Under the pieces are notes generated by a model that was not told where the DNA came from, searched no databases, and worked only from the letters and a program-made list of their open reading frames with translations. Below, piece after piece: positions 1 to 11,016 of a stretch of 64,000 nt of DNA. The stretch covers positions 72,501 through 136,500 of the forward strand of contig CALYLW010001005.1 in the NCBI GenBank assembly GCA_944989445.1, read 5' to 3'. This DNA is from Ampullaceana balthica. Its lineage: Eukaryota; Mollusca; Gastropoda; Lymnaeidae. Every line of letters starts with the position of its first letter. The stretch's first letter is position 1. Both the position numbers and the translations under genes were made by a program.

Positions 1-62
1 AACTCTAAATATGTGTCTATACGGGCATACACCCACTTAGCCCGCAAATTGCTACGCCCCTG
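1..62. mobile_element. Right end of a hAT-like repeat cut by the window edge
   Basis: The stretch ends in GCTACGCCCCTG, the reverse complement of the CAGGGGCGTAGC type of end seen on hAT-like elements. The rest lies outside the window, so the target duplication cannot be checked. Confidence 0.3.
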
Positions 63-200
63 ACAAAGCTTAAGATTGCTCAATTTCCAATAATCATACA
101 GAAATGAATGTAGAACAAATACAAATTATGTTTTAAGTCATAAAGTTTAATAAAACAATTATTTATAATTTCCAATAATTAAGGGGAGGGTTTATTTTAA

Positions 201-295
201 CCCGGAGACTTCATTTTAAAACAAAGTCTCCGGGGGCGACTTTGTTTTAAAATAAACTCTCCGGGGGAGACTTTATTTTGGGGGAGACTTTATTT
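201..295. repeat. Palindromic GGAGACTTT repeat
   Basis: Positions 201-234 form a near-perfect 34-bp palindrome (15 of 17 pairs) centred on TTTTAAAA with CCCGGAGACTT arms. Partial copies of the same arm follow to about 295 (CTCCGGGGGAGACTTTATTT). It looks like overlapping terminal inverted repeats of a small element. No coding signal. Confidence 0.5.
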
Positions 296-299
296 CGTG

Positions 300-473
300 A
301 CACCGGCTCACAAATAATTTCCAGGAAAATGGGACTTTCCGTTTCAGCGTGTCCCCTTATGGGAATCTTCGCTCGTTAAGGGAGCAACATTTTCAAACAT
401 ATTTTTTGCTAGTTATACGAAAAGCTCGTTATGAGAGGTGCTCGTTATGAGAGGTTTAACTGTAGCTTGAAAA
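300..473 (-). mobile_element. Solo end of a pogo/Tigger-type element
   Basis: The block ending CGTTATGAGAGGTTTAACTG followed by TA matches, in reverse orientation, the left end of the element at 48485-49355 (shared words: CTCGTTAAGGGAGCAAC, CTCACAAATAA, CAGGAAAA). Only one end is present, so this is a remnant. Confidence 0.55.
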
Positions 474-546
474 TAAATTAATCTGGATTCACGGAACATT
501 TCTCCGCATGGAATCGTTCAAAAACTCTGACTTGTAATCTTTAATT

Positions 547-1342
547 TAGGGCTGTGAAAATTAACGATTAATTTCTCGATTAATCGTTAAAAATGTTAAC
601 GATTAAACATTTTTTTCACGATTAATTGACCCACCACTCATAAATGTACTGAAAGTCAAAACGTAAAATATTTCGACCGATAAATATAAACTAATTTCCG
701 GACGATTACACGAACATTTTGGTTTTAAACTATTGACTGACGTGAATGTTCAAAATGTTGATAAAGTTTATTGTGTCCATTGAGAGAAATCGTTTGCCTA
801 CCATGCAATGTTCCCTCTAAGTCTAAGCTTTGTTGTTCCGTGTGCAAAGTTTAAAAAAAAACTCGTGTGCAAAGCTGCACAACGTCCATTTTTTGTGCAA
901 TATCTTACAAAATTTACTGCGCGGTGATTCTAAACTCCTGCGTGGCGTCGGTCAAATATCTGCGCAGCCGCGCTGCTTAAAGGGAACATTGCTACCATGG
1001 TTCTAACACTTCGTTTACTTATCACCTGCAAACCAAACATCCACTCACTACAGTATCGGAAACTTCAGCTGAGATAATCTAAAGCAATGTGAACGATTTT
1101 TCAGCTCGGCTGATAAGACCCGCTCATCACTTGAACCAAATAATGTCAATACACTTGTCTGTTTGCGTTGTTCGTTAAAAGATGTCTTATAAAAAAGTCA
1201 TTCCAGTGTTATTCTGATTTTCGACAAGTACGTTTAATAAATATTACTTATGACACCATAAATTTCAATTCTTGGCTTTAAAATTAATCGTTAAGTTTTC
1301 AAAAGTTAACGATCAAATTTAAATTAATCGTTAACAGCCCTA
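547..1342. mobile_element. hAT-like non-autonomous element, 796 bp
   Basis: The ends are inverted (TAGGGCTGT at the left, ACAGCCCTA at the right) and the subterminal parts repeat TTAACGATTAAT-type words in opposite orientation. It is flanked by an identical 8-bp duplication CTTTAATT at 539-546 and 1343-1350, the size typical of hAT transposition. No transposase reading frame remains. A second MITE (806-991) has landed inside. Confidence 0.75.
806..991. mobile_element. hAT-type MITE, CAATGTTCC family, copy 1
   Basis: The ends are CAATGTTCCCTCTAAG and AAAGGGAACATTG, flanked by the perfect 8-bp duplication CTACCATG (798-805 and 992-999). It is nested in the element at 547-1342, so it is the younger insertion. 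Related copies lie at 5791-5966 and 7677-7850. Confidence 0.8.
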
Positions 1343-1690
1343 CTTTAATTATTCTCCAGTGTTATTAATATTTTATATTGAAATAAGGAAACACAATTAG
1401 ACAAAATTTAACCAATAAAATTAATAAAGATGAATTTAACTTCAGCAACGAATTCAAAGTAAAGAGAAATGTGTTTATATCTCTTTAATGGAAAACAAAA
1501 TAAAGCAATTTAAAAACAGATAAAACGAAAATGAGATATACAGCATTTCATAATATTTGAAATATAGTATTTGGTATATACAGTATGTCAGAATATGTTT
1601 AGGTTCGCCATAAAAATACAGAAATACAATCATTTCAGGAATAAGATTTTAGTTCTTCGTCCTATGTCAGGGAAAAAAACAAGAGTTTGG

Positions 1691-1896
1691 ATGTCCACAC
1701 ATGTCAATTGAGTCAGATAGTAGCCATGTCAACACATGTCAATTGAGTCAGATATTAGCCATGTCCACACATGTCATGTGATTCAGATATTAGCCATGTC
1801 AACACATGTCAATTGAGTCAGATATTAGCCATGTCAAGACATGTCAATTGAGTCAGATATTAGCCATGTCCACACATGTCATGCGAGTCAGATGTT
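1691..1896. repeat. Minisatellite, 35-bp unit, about 6 copies
   Basis: The unit holds CATGTCAATTGAGTCAGATA and a TTAGCCATGTCAACA tail. Spacing between successive CATGTCAATTG words is 35 bp. Copies differ by a few substitutions. Confidence 0.9.
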
Positions 1897-3252
1897 GGCG
1901 TTGCCTGCACATATAAAACTGCAAAGTTAATTAATATAATTTCATTTTCATTTGATTTCAACATTTTTAATTGAAATGAAAAAAGTCACCAACATGCTGA
2001 AAAAAGAGTTTGAGTTTTTTTCCAATCGCCAAGAAAGATTAAAGCTGAAACCGAAAAGACATCTCGTTCGGAAATTCCCACATGAATCTTTCACTTAGAA
2101 AGGAAGGTCTTGTTATTGGTTCTGCTGCAACTTGTATCTAAAAAATTAAAGCCATGACTCTTAAAATATATGTTCTTTCTTGCATTTGTGCTCAACATAG
2201 GAGTGATCTGTTTTAATAACAAAATGAAAAGCTATTAGTTTTAGAGGTTATATTACTAAGTTTTGATTACTATCAAATCCAAATCATATTTTTCTGTCAA
2301 GCTAAATTTTCAGTATGAAATTTTAATCTCATTCAGATTCGTCCAGCTAATAAAACCATAACAATACAAGGAAATAAGTTTTTAAAAAAAATGAGTTCTT
2401 AAAGATCAGCGAAAAGCACATATTGTATTTTTTATCAAGCAGCTGTTCTGACAAAAGACATTGAAAGATTTATATTAGTACAGCAAATATCTTGTTGTAG
2501 CTTAACAATGGAGAATATCATACAAATTACAAAACTAAGAACTAGAAGGACAGTTGACAAGGCTGGAGGCGATGTCAGAAAACCTATGGTTGTAATTCAA
2601 GTATCATGTCTATAAGAGTAAAGCGTTATATTTGAAAAAGATTTTCTCTTTTCTCCTGATGATTAAAAAAATCATATCACTGTATAATTATGAATACTCA
2701 GAAATTTACACAAATCACGGCACATCCTGATATAAACAGTTCAAAGTTAAGTTTAAAAAAATTATTTGTAACGTAATTCTGAGTACACCATAAACACCAC
2801 TGAAGTAAACACATGTATCAGAAAACGTGGTTACTTCGAAAGTATTACAAAGTTTGAATTACGTAATCGACACCAATAAAGTCTGCTGCCAGAGTGTAAT
2901 CGTACACTATAAAGAACAACAAAAATAGCTGGAGCCTCGTATTCTCTCAATCTAATAATGCAAATCTTCTAGCATTCATTTCTGAACTGAAACCCTTGGA
3001 TAGCCCAATTCAGAAATCTCTTTACAATCAGAGTTCGTTAAATAATTATGTCGAATTGCAGCACATTGTCTACTGTAAGTGTTGAATCGGTTGGTCAATT
3101 GTGTAGTAAATATGATGGAGCAACGCCCATCGTGGTGGTATCAGATTATAAACGCATAAAATGATAAAGAGAGTAAGTTGAAAATTATTTTGGAATATTA
3201 CGCACACCTCTAGTAACGTGGTTAAAAGTCACACGACACAAGAATGTGCCAA
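1897..3252. other. AT-rich spacer downstream of the first receptor
   Basis: No convincing reading frame, RNA gene or repeat end was seen. Base composition is strongly AT-rich. Confidence 0.5.
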
Positions 3253-3258
3253 TTTATT
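3253..3258 (-). promoter_or_regulatory. Polyadenylation signal AATAAA of the three-exon GPCR
   Basis: The plus strand reads TTTATT, which is AATAAA on the gene strand, 60 bp beyond the stop codon at 3318. Position and sequence fit a normal cleavage signal. Confidence 0.55.
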
Positions 3259-3317
3259 CAGTTAATATTTTTAAAGCCTTCCTTGAAATGACATTTAGTA
3301 ACATCGTTCCGCTGCCA

Positions 3318-6300
3318 TTAGGATTCTTCTCTCGAGTCAGAGATAGTGGACATCTCACGTGACCTATCGCTCCTGGACAGAGAGAAGGCGCGGCGTCTGA
3401 AAAAGTCCTTCTTGCAAGTTTTGAAGGTGAAAATGTCTTTGACCTCCTTCCGGAAATGATCCGAGGTGAAGCTATAAATAAACGGGTTGGCTACGTTGTT
3501 TGCCAGTGGACACAACTTGGCCAGGTCGAAGAGAGCCTTGAGGCCCGGCCCCATGCTTCCTTCAACGGTGTGGTCTGTCATGGAAATGATCATTGTGACG
3601 AAGTAAGGGGCGTAACTGGCGAAGAAAACCACCGTGATGACAATGAAGACGACCGCCGACTTCCGCATGACTTCGCTCTGCTTCTGCTTCTTGATGGCCT
3701 CCAGTCCACCGGCCAGGGACGGGCGACGCTTGAGCTCTTCGTGCTTGTTGGAGAGGTTGATGAGCGTCTTGATGATTCTGTAGTAGAGCACGACGAGGAT
3801 GGTGCTGACGGTGAGGAACACGATCCCCAGCAAGGTGAAGTAGGCGATGAAGAGCGCCCCCTGCTTGCTCTCAGTCCGGATGAAGCAGTAGGTGACCCGC
3901 ACGTTGTAGTTGTAGAACTCCACGGTGTCCTTGCCAAATATCCAGCCGACGGGGATGTTTATGATGCAAGATGCGATGACGCTGGCGGCGAAAAGCTTCT
4001 TGGCCAGGAGAACCCCAACCCCTTTCTTCCTCAGGAGACAGAGCTTCATGAATCTGCGGGAAAAATTAATTAATTTTTTTTATATACACTTATTGCTATA
4101 CTACGTGGTACAGTACAATGTATTTTATTTGCAATTAAAGCTATTGAAATTTACTATTTATTGATAAATGTGAACAAATGAAGGCGAAGAGTTAATTCGC
4201 CTAGTTTCCCTCTTCAGGGAGTGCCTAAATTGCAGTTTGCAAAATATGTCATTAACATACAGCTTGTTTAGTTAGAGAGGATACAACTGTTGGCTTTCAT
4301 TGTCCACTGTTACACAGTTGCTCTAGAACACATTCCTCACGGGATTTTACTTTTATTTCGTCCAGATATTTAGTTTTCCAAACATCAAACAACAAAATAC
4401 GGTTTTCAAAACGCGAAGTAAATTCTTGATCTGATAAAATAACAAAAGCGAGTCTGTCTCCATGTGAAATTCATTGGAAGAATGGAGATAAGAAATGATC
4501 CCAAAAATTTATTCTCATGTTTACTTCAGAACAGAAAAGATTTGCCTATGAAGTAATGCAAATGTCAATTTAGGAAATGAAATTTTTTTTCAACTCTAAT
4601 GCATCGCAATAAAATAATTTTTTATATTTCAAACTAATATTCAGTGGCGTAGGGGAGGGGGTCCAAATTTAAAAACGGGAGGGGGGACCGTGTCCTCACT
4701 TGAGGGGGTCCCCCAAAGGAGTGTCCGAAATTTTTTGCATTAAATATTACGCCACCACCATGCATGCAGGGCCCCCAAAGAGGCCTAGCCCCCCCGGGCT
4801 CCCAAATCCCAACAAATACCTAGCTTCGCCACTGCTTATATTTTTTAAAAAAGCATAACTAGTTTATTTTAAATATCCTTCCTGGTTAAGTAATATTTTT
4901 TGGCGGTCATCTGTTTAATTTTCAGATTTATTTTTATTTATCGTAACTGAAATATAGGTAACCTCCAATCAGTGGCGTCACTAGGGTTAGTGTCACCCAG
5001 TGCGGTAGCTCATGGTGTCACCCCTCACGGCCTACTCCGAGTTTGCCAGTGCCAAGTAATGGGAACATACATAATTTTACCCTTTGGTGTTACCCTTTGA
5101 GATGTGCTCACCCGGTGCGATCCGCACAACCCGCACCAACGAGTGATAGCCTCTGAATCTAAAAACTGTCTTATAAACTGTTATTGCTGAAAGCGTAAAG
5201 TTTAACTTATAAAGAAAACTTACCTGTCAGCCGCAATAATGACCAGTACACACGCAGATGCGATGGCCGAACTGAGGGCAACAAACGACGTGAAGATGCA
5301 GTGAACCATGAAACTGCTGCTCTTAGCGTCCACGGTGATGGCCATGAGTGATGGCAAGGCGAGCAGCAGGTTGAAAAGGTCAAGGATGGCCAGCATCTGG
5401 AAGTAGAAAGAGACCAGATATTTGTTGGCTTATTTATATTTTATAAGTAGAAATAACATTTGGATAGCACAAATTGATAATAATTGGCTTAAATTAAGAT
5501 AGCCAAATTTATTTGTTGCTCTGGATAGATTAAATGCGGCTTTATTCATTGCGATAAAACTAAGTAATTCTTTTTTTGAAACCTCTTCCCGTTACAAGAG
5601 TTAATATATGTAAGTATAGTGAACATTTTTTAGTTATATTATTTTCAGGCCATCAACCATACCATACATGTCGCCTCTAGAGCACAACCTTATCAGCCCG
5701 CCAACCATGCATAAAGCCTCATGCGCACAATGTTTTCAGGCCATCAATCATGCATATTAACTCTTGAGCATACGCTCTTCAGGGCAGCAGCAATGTTCCT
5801 TTTAAGCTACGCGACCGCGCAGATATCTGACCGGCACCGTGCAGCAGTTTAGAATTATCGCGCAACGAATTGAGTAAAATATTGAACAAAAATGAATGCA
5901 TTTTAACTTTTCACACGAGTATTTTTAATTCTGCACACGGTCCAACGAACCTTTGAGGAAACATCGGTCTTAGCCATTCATATCACTTCCAGAGCATCAC
6001 CTCTTCCGGCCACCAACCATACATATTACCTCTAGACTGCAGAGCATCACCTCTTCCGGCCACCAACCATACATATTACCTCTAGACTGCAGAGCATCAC
6101 CTCTTCCGGCCACCAACCATATATATTACCTCTAGACTCCAGAGCACCACCTTAAACTATTTCTGCAGAACTCACCCTTTTAAATAGTGTCACCGTGTTG
6201 CTGTGCCAGCGGAAGTGATAAATGTAGAACACGAGAAGGTTACCCAGGATACCCAGCAGCATGATCGAAGGAAGCACGAGAAGTTCCGTCCCATGCCAGG

Positions 6301-6373
6301 TGAACAACGCCCCTTCCCTCATAGTTTTGTTGGTCGAGGGGGGCGTGGTCATGTTCATGTTTGGAGTGGTCAT
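3318..6373 (-). CDS. Orphan rhodopsin-type (class A) GPCR, three exons
   Basis: Predicted seven-helix plasma-membrane receptor coupling to G proteins; ligand unknown. Exon 1 is 6373-6176, exon 2 5396-5224, exon 3 4053-3318; donors GTGAGT and GTAAG and acceptors TTTCTACTTCCAG and TTTTTCCCGCAG join in phase to 368 aa. An in-frame TGA lies six codons before the ATG. The N-terminus has NMT and NKT glycosylation sites. TM1 is about 30-52 (GILGNLLVF), TM2 carries the conserved Asp72 (LAILD), TM3 starts at Cys99 and ends in DRF (123-125, a DRY variant formed across the exon 2/3 junction), TM4 is about 143-163, Cys180 is the likely disulfide partner, TM5 about 189-217, TM6 FFASYAP (267-273, Tyr in place of the toggle Trp), TM7 ends NPFIY (313-317). 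The tail is Ser/Arg-rich. It differs from the chemosensory receptors further along. TM7 has no opsin-type lysine position. All family residues are intact, so it is probably functional. Confidence 0.88.
4642..4834. mobile_element. hAT-type MITE in intron 2 of the GPCR
   Basis: A 193-bp element with ends CAGTGGCGTAG and TAGCTTCGCCACTG, flanked by CTAATATT and CTTATATT (7 of 8 identical). The interior is G- and C-run rich. It lies wholly in the intron. Confidence 0.75.
4977..5155. mobile_element. Decayed hAT-type MITE, GGCGTCACTAGGG family
   Basis: The left end CAGTGGCGTCACTAGGG and the following GTGTCACCC and GCGGTAGCTCATGGTGTC words match the left end of the large element at 54584-57713. The right end (GAGTGATAGCCTCTG) is degenerate and no target duplication is clear. 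It sits in GPCR intron 2. Confidence 0.55.
5791..5966. mobile_element. hAT-type MITE, CAATGTTCC family, copy 2
   Basis: It starts CAATGTTCCTTTTAAGC and ends GAGGAAACATCG. The interior shares GCGCAGATATCTGAC and GCAGCAGTTTAGAAT with the copies at 806-991 and 7677-7850. No target duplication is visible. It lies in GPCR intron 1. Confidence 0.6.
5991..6150. repeat. 50-bp tandem repeat in intron 1
   Basis: AGAGCATCACCTCTTCCGGC starts at 5991, 6041 and 6091, giving an exact 50-bp period and just over three copies. Older, diverged relatives (CATCAACCAT, GCCAACCATGCAT words) lie at about 5648-5780. Confidence 0.9.
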
Positions 6374-6589
6374 GTCGGCTAGCTGAACTCACTGGTCGTG
6401 TCTACTCGCGTGTGTCTGGATTGGGTCTCTGGTGATGAAATGAAGACATTCCATTTGTTAAAAAAATATTGTTTACTATTATTATTTATTCAACAATTAC
6501 AGTGACATGGTAACAACAAAATGAATTCCACAGAAAAAAATAGCTGTATTAAAACTAGAACTAAATTATTAGAACTAACACACACTCTT

Positions 6590-6765
6590 CCCGTCTGGCT
6601 TTTGTGCATGTTATGGGTTCCCCGAACTAGCAAGGGTGAAGAAACACTAACAACATTTAAATTTTTTATAAAAGGCAAGGCTTGACTCAAACCATAGATA
6701 AGCATAGGATGCAATAATCTTCTGTTTATAAGAAGCATCAATAACATATCAGATAAGATACAAAA
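6590..6765 (+). mobile_element. LINE 3' tail, CR1-like, copy 1
   Basis: The words ACCATAGATAAGCATAGGAT, GCAATAATCTTCTGT and AGATAAGATA match the tail at 63785-63935, where the preceding codons clearly read as a LINE C-terminus. Only the last part of the element is present here (5'-truncated). Confidence 0.6.
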
Positions 6766-7385
6766 ACAAAATGTTAGTCACAGTAGAAAAAAACACACCA
6801 CCTCCCAAAAGAAAAAAAACTGCCACAAAGTCAATGGTGACTGGAAAGTTGGTGAGAGTAATAGTGCCAAGAAACCTTAACACCTTCACTGCACAAATGC
6901 CCCCCCCCCTTTTTTTCTTTCCAAACCTTATTACTAAAAAGATTAATTTAATGAACAATAATGTAACTTTATATTAATCCATGAACTACGATGTGACCCC
7001 GTTAAGTCGTGCTTCGTTATCTCACGAAATCGGTTCAGTCGCGGTAATTCCATTGCTCCCAAATGTTGTGATGTAACATAGCAATAAATAATACGTACGT
7101 ATGATTTTCCCGCGATTTAATATTTCTGTTTGCCTTGATAGTTGTAGTTACTTGGATTAATTAAAACAAGAGTATCAGGATATGTATTGATATATATAAT
7201 ACTTGTATATAAACTTAATTTAATTTTAAATAAATATGATAGGGAAGAAAACACGCTTTTATTTGCATCCTTTATTATCGCTCAAAAGGTTACACTGAAA
7301 TCTGTACTAAGTTACGATAAATCGCGATTCACTTAAGTCGCGATTACATAAATATGGACCCGAACGACCGCGACTTAACGGGGTC

Positions 7386-7588
7386 GCACTGTATCTGCAC
7401 TGTATCTGCACTGTATCTGCACTGTATCTGCACTGTATCTGCACTGTATCTGCACTGTATCTGCACTGTATCTGCACTGTATCTGCACTGTATCTGCACT
7501 GTATCTGCACTGTATCTGCACTGTATCTGCACTGTATCTGCACTGTACCTGCACTGTACCTGCACTGTATCTGCACTGTACCTGCACT
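7386..7588. repeat. 11-bp tandem repeat, about 18 copies
   Basis: The unit GCACTGTATCT is repeated almost without change; the last copies carry GTACCT variants. Because 11 is not a multiple of 3, all frames stay open and produce artificial ORFs on both strands. Confidence 0.95.
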
Positions 7589-7676
7589 TTATAATTCGGT
7601 CCTCAAAATTATTCTTGATTGATTGGAGTTTAACGCTAGTTTTTCAAATTAGAAATATAAATTATTAATTAGATTC

Positions 7677-7850
7677 AAAATTCCCTTTAAACTGCGCGTC
7701 TGCGAATATATCTGACTTACCTGCGCAGCAGTTTAGAATAACTGTGCAGCAAATTTTGTGAAATATTGCACACAAAATGGAGGCTATACAACTTTGCATA
7801 CGACGTTTTTACTTAGTACACGGACCAACGAACCTCAGAGGGAACATTGG
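7677..7850. mobile_element. hAT-type MITE, CAATGTTCC family, copy 3
   Basis: The right end GAGGGAACATTGG is well kept and the left end is degenerate (AAAATTCCCTTTAA). Flanks TTAGATTC and TTGGATTC (7 of 8) fit a hAT target duplication. The interior shares CTGCGCAGCAGTTTAGAAT with copies 1 and 2. Confidence 0.65.
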
Positions 7851-8425
7851 TTGGATTCAACAGTTATGAATGAATAATTGCATAAGGGAAATGTATGTAT
7901 AGCTGATTTGGGTTCGATTCACGGGAGCGAAGTTTTTTTGTTTTTGTTTTGGATTTTTCTTTACAAGGAGGACCTAACAGGCGGCTGCGTCATTAATCTG
8001 TGCTTTAATTTATTTGCTTGTTAATTTTTTTCATCGCGTAATATATTTTTTTTCCATAAAACCGTTTTCCGAAATTTTGTTGGATTACACCAGTGGTTCC
8101 CAAACTTTTTTGACTCACGGACCCCTTTTATACTCAAAATTTCCCCACGGACCCCCTAGTAAAAAAAACAACTTTATAAATGCATAGTACAAAAATTACA
8201 AAAGCAAAATTTTGATGAAAATACGGTATTTATTAAAATTATCACTTTTGTTTAACATAAAATTGAAAAAAAAACAAGAAAAAAAAACAACAACTTGGAT
8301 TAACGTGATGAGATTTTATGAGTATATGTATTATGCCTGACTCAATGTTTATGTGTAGGAATCGCAAATCCTCACGAACACCAATTTCTAGTTGTTTATT
8401 TTATATATATTTTTTAAAAATTATT

Positions 8426-9340
8426 TTATTTATGATGAGGTTCATAACGCCACTGAATCTTTGTTCTACCAAATAGAAAGACAGGAAAACAGTCAAAAAA
8501 ATTATGTACAATAACCTTTAATGCATGATATAAAATTTGGATCTGACTTTGTAACCAGAATTTGTGGTATCCTAGTTCAAACAGTGGTATAAGTTCCTCA
8601 TTTGTGGATATTTCAATAAGCTGCTCCTGTATTAGTATGTATTCATCTGTGTTTGGGATCTGAGTTTGTCCATGCGCTAAAGAGCTCAACTGCCAGTCGG
8701 AAATATCCTATAGTGGCAAATGCCTACAAAATGTCCGCAGGAAGAGCCGTTAAGTTTTGACTGTAAGCAAGCAAATCTTTAACTATGTGGCAATTTCAAA
8801 AGATTTGAAAACTGAGAACATTCTCCTGTTCCTAAGTTTTGTTTGCAAAGAAAAATATTTGCAACAAACTCAGACATAACGCTTTTAGTTTTGATTAAAT
8901 TTAATTGGTTACCTTGTAGTAGTTGTAGTTTCAAATTAGTTTCGTTAGAGTTGTGTAAATAATTCATTCATAAAGGATATGTCATATTTTTAGTTAATTG
9001 TGTTGCTAATTGTCTTTGTTTTCCAGGAATTTGGACAGTAAGTCAAGCAGAGTATAAAATCGATTTAAATATGTACGTGATGATAACCAGTGTACTTCTG
9101 TGTGAATAAATAATCCATTATAGTCTTCTTCTGCATTTTCCAAACCGTGGTGAGCAAATAATCTCTCATCGAAGACATTCCTTTTGATTTTATTAACTGC
9201 TCTAATGACATAATGTAGTGATCCATGCAAACTTTCAATATGATTTTTTTTTGAATATTTGATGTTGATGAATGACTCAATTTACTGAAAATACATTTGG
9301 TACAGCTTGTTTTAAATATGCCAGAAATTCAAGTGTATTG
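8426..9340 (-). pseudogene. hAT transposase remnant (ZBED/GTF2IRD2-like)
   Basis: It would have catalysed cut-and-paste transposition of the surrounding element. Three fragments read in order on the minus strand: 9230-9006 (VNKIKRNVFDERLF, then HTEVHWLSS, the family's HTEVRWLS block), 8967-8779 (NLKLQLLQGNQL, KQNLGTGECSQF) and 8689-8426 (EQLIEISTNEELIPLFELGY, KFWLQ), the last being the dimerisation region. Stops and frameshifts separate them and the N-terminal zinc finger and first catalytic Asp region are missing. The position inside a TIR pair with an 8-bp duplication supports the assignment. Confidence 0.75.
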
Positions 9341-9469
9341 CTTTAACTTCAAACATTTTTTTTAAATTCAGTAAATAACGTTTCAAGTTACGTATTTGTT
9401 TCTAAACATTTAGCCATACTTCAAATATCCATTAACACCATATTGTCTGCATTGTTTCTTCGGCTCACT

Positions 9470-9632
9470 CAGTGCTGGATTTACCTATTTGCTAAACAAG
9501 TTATAACTTAGGGTCCCTGCCTTCTTGGGGGCCCCCGTAAGTTTGTTTTCATATTTGTCACTGCTATAGATTATCTAGACCTCAAAAGGCCCTTAAATAG
9601 CTAAGGGCCCATCAAGTCTTAATCCAGCCTTG
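9470..9632. mobile_element. hAT-type MITE nested in the 8091-10210 element
   Basis: A 163-bp element with ends CAGTGCTGGATTTACC and TTAATCCAGCCTTG, flanked by GGCTCACT and GGCTCATT (7 of 8). It contains GGGGGCCCCC-type words. It interrupts the upstream part of the host transposase. Confidence 0.7.
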
Positions 9633-10540
9633 GGCTCATTCATTCTTTTATCTGTTGTAACAGACCACTGTTAAGAATTATTTTCAAAGGAATGCTACAG
9701 TAAAGCCCTATTGAAAACATTTGACGATAGGATACAATTTAGATAAATATAACTTCCTGACACATCGAATAATACACAACCTTTCAACCCTCGTAGATTC
9801 AAGTTAAAAACTTGTAAATTTCTACTTATAGTTATAGGAATTCGGCATTTCATCTGCATCAAGCTTGACATTTCAACAAACCAAGTATTTTGATTGGTTA
9901 AAGATGTGGAAATTACAGTAGTTCTAATACTTTTTTTTTACGTAAAACAACATTGTATCCATGAAGGATAGCACCTAAGATGGTATTTAATTAGTAGAAA
10001 AGGCATTCACATACTATTTTATTAATTATTATTTATTTTTATTTCAATAATAATAAAAAAATTAATGAGTTTTATTATTTGATTTTTAAACCTTGCGCGG
10101 ACCCCCTGACGTTGTTCAGGGACCCCCAAATCAATTTTTATTTTCCACGGACCCCCTGAAAGGTCCCGCGGACCCCTGGGGGTCCGTACGGACCACTTTG
10201 GGAACCACTGGATTACACTGTGTGAGATAATTTTATCAACCACCCTCTTCTCGCAAACGTCTAGTGCGCACCAAGAGGCACTTCTATTCGCTGTAGAAAT
10301 AGTTGCAAACATTACGTGCACATAAAAGAAGATACTCTTTGTAGTCCATTTAACTTACCGTTTGTTGATTTTAAGAGCACCTTCTGGAATACTTATGTGT
10401 TTTATCAACTTCTACATTTTCAAATTGGCCCACGTAAATAATGTAAACAAAAAATCCGTAAAATTTAAAGATTTAAAAAAACAACAGTAAATGTTTTTCT
10501 TATAGAAAACACTCCAAGTGTATTCAAGAATTCAAAAACA

Positions 10541-10601
10541 CACACACACAAACAAACACACACTTACAGACAGACATACAGACAGACAGAGAGAGAGAGA
10601 G
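10541..10601. repeat. Compound CA/GA microsatellite
   Basis: CACACA runs pass into GACAGACA and then GAGAGAGA. Confidence 0.9.
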
Positions 10602-11016
10602 TCAAAACAATAATAACAACCTTAGTAGTAATAATAATGATAATAAAGGCTGGTGCGTGCATTATACGTCACTGTAACGTCATGTGTATCGCGTTGTACA
10701 ATGCACTATACGGTTTCTGTTGACATTTTGTTTACATTGACAAAGTTCGTCCGCTAAAGTAGATCTCTTAATTGGAAACAACGTTTTTATTTGTTACTCA
10801 TTAAAACAGGGGCGGCCAAAAATTTTTTCATGGGGTCCATATTCCTTGAAGAAATGTTATTCGAGGGCCGGGTTAAAATAATAAACAAAAATGACATGTT
10901 GAGAAGTTTTTATTGAGAAATTATGAGAACAGGCTAAATGCCATTAGTTTTGATACGCATGATAACAAGCAGGTGAGAGTCATGTATTCTCGTCCTCACT
11001 CGGTTCTTGTTAAAAT

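Larger units (their letters stand above)
8091..10210 (-). mobile_element. hAT transposon, 2.1 kb, with decayed transposase
   Basis: The ends are CAGTGGTTCCCAAACTTTTT at the left and TTTGGGAACCACTG at the right, with GGACCCC-rich subterminal blocks. A perfect 8-bp duplication GATTACAC flanks it (8083-8090, 10211-10218). It holds transposase remnants on the minus strand and a nested MITE at 9470-9632. It is long enough to have been autonomous but is now dead. Confidence 0.9.

Noticed and set aside
1701..1896. CRISPR array
   Set aside because: The 35-bp units are directly tandem without unique spacers, in a eukaryotic setting.
3318..4049. An opsin identity for the first receptor
   Set aside because: The Lys in TM7 is ten residues before NP, not at the retinal-binding position, and W in TM6 is absent.
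3456..4073. 205-codon plus-strand frame opposite the GPCR exon
   Set aside because: Antisense shadow of exon 3; composition is that of a reverse-complemented membrane protein.
7307..7668. Several overlapping frames of repeated CRYSADTVQIQ-type sequence
   Set aside because: They arise from the 11-bp tandem repeat on both strands.
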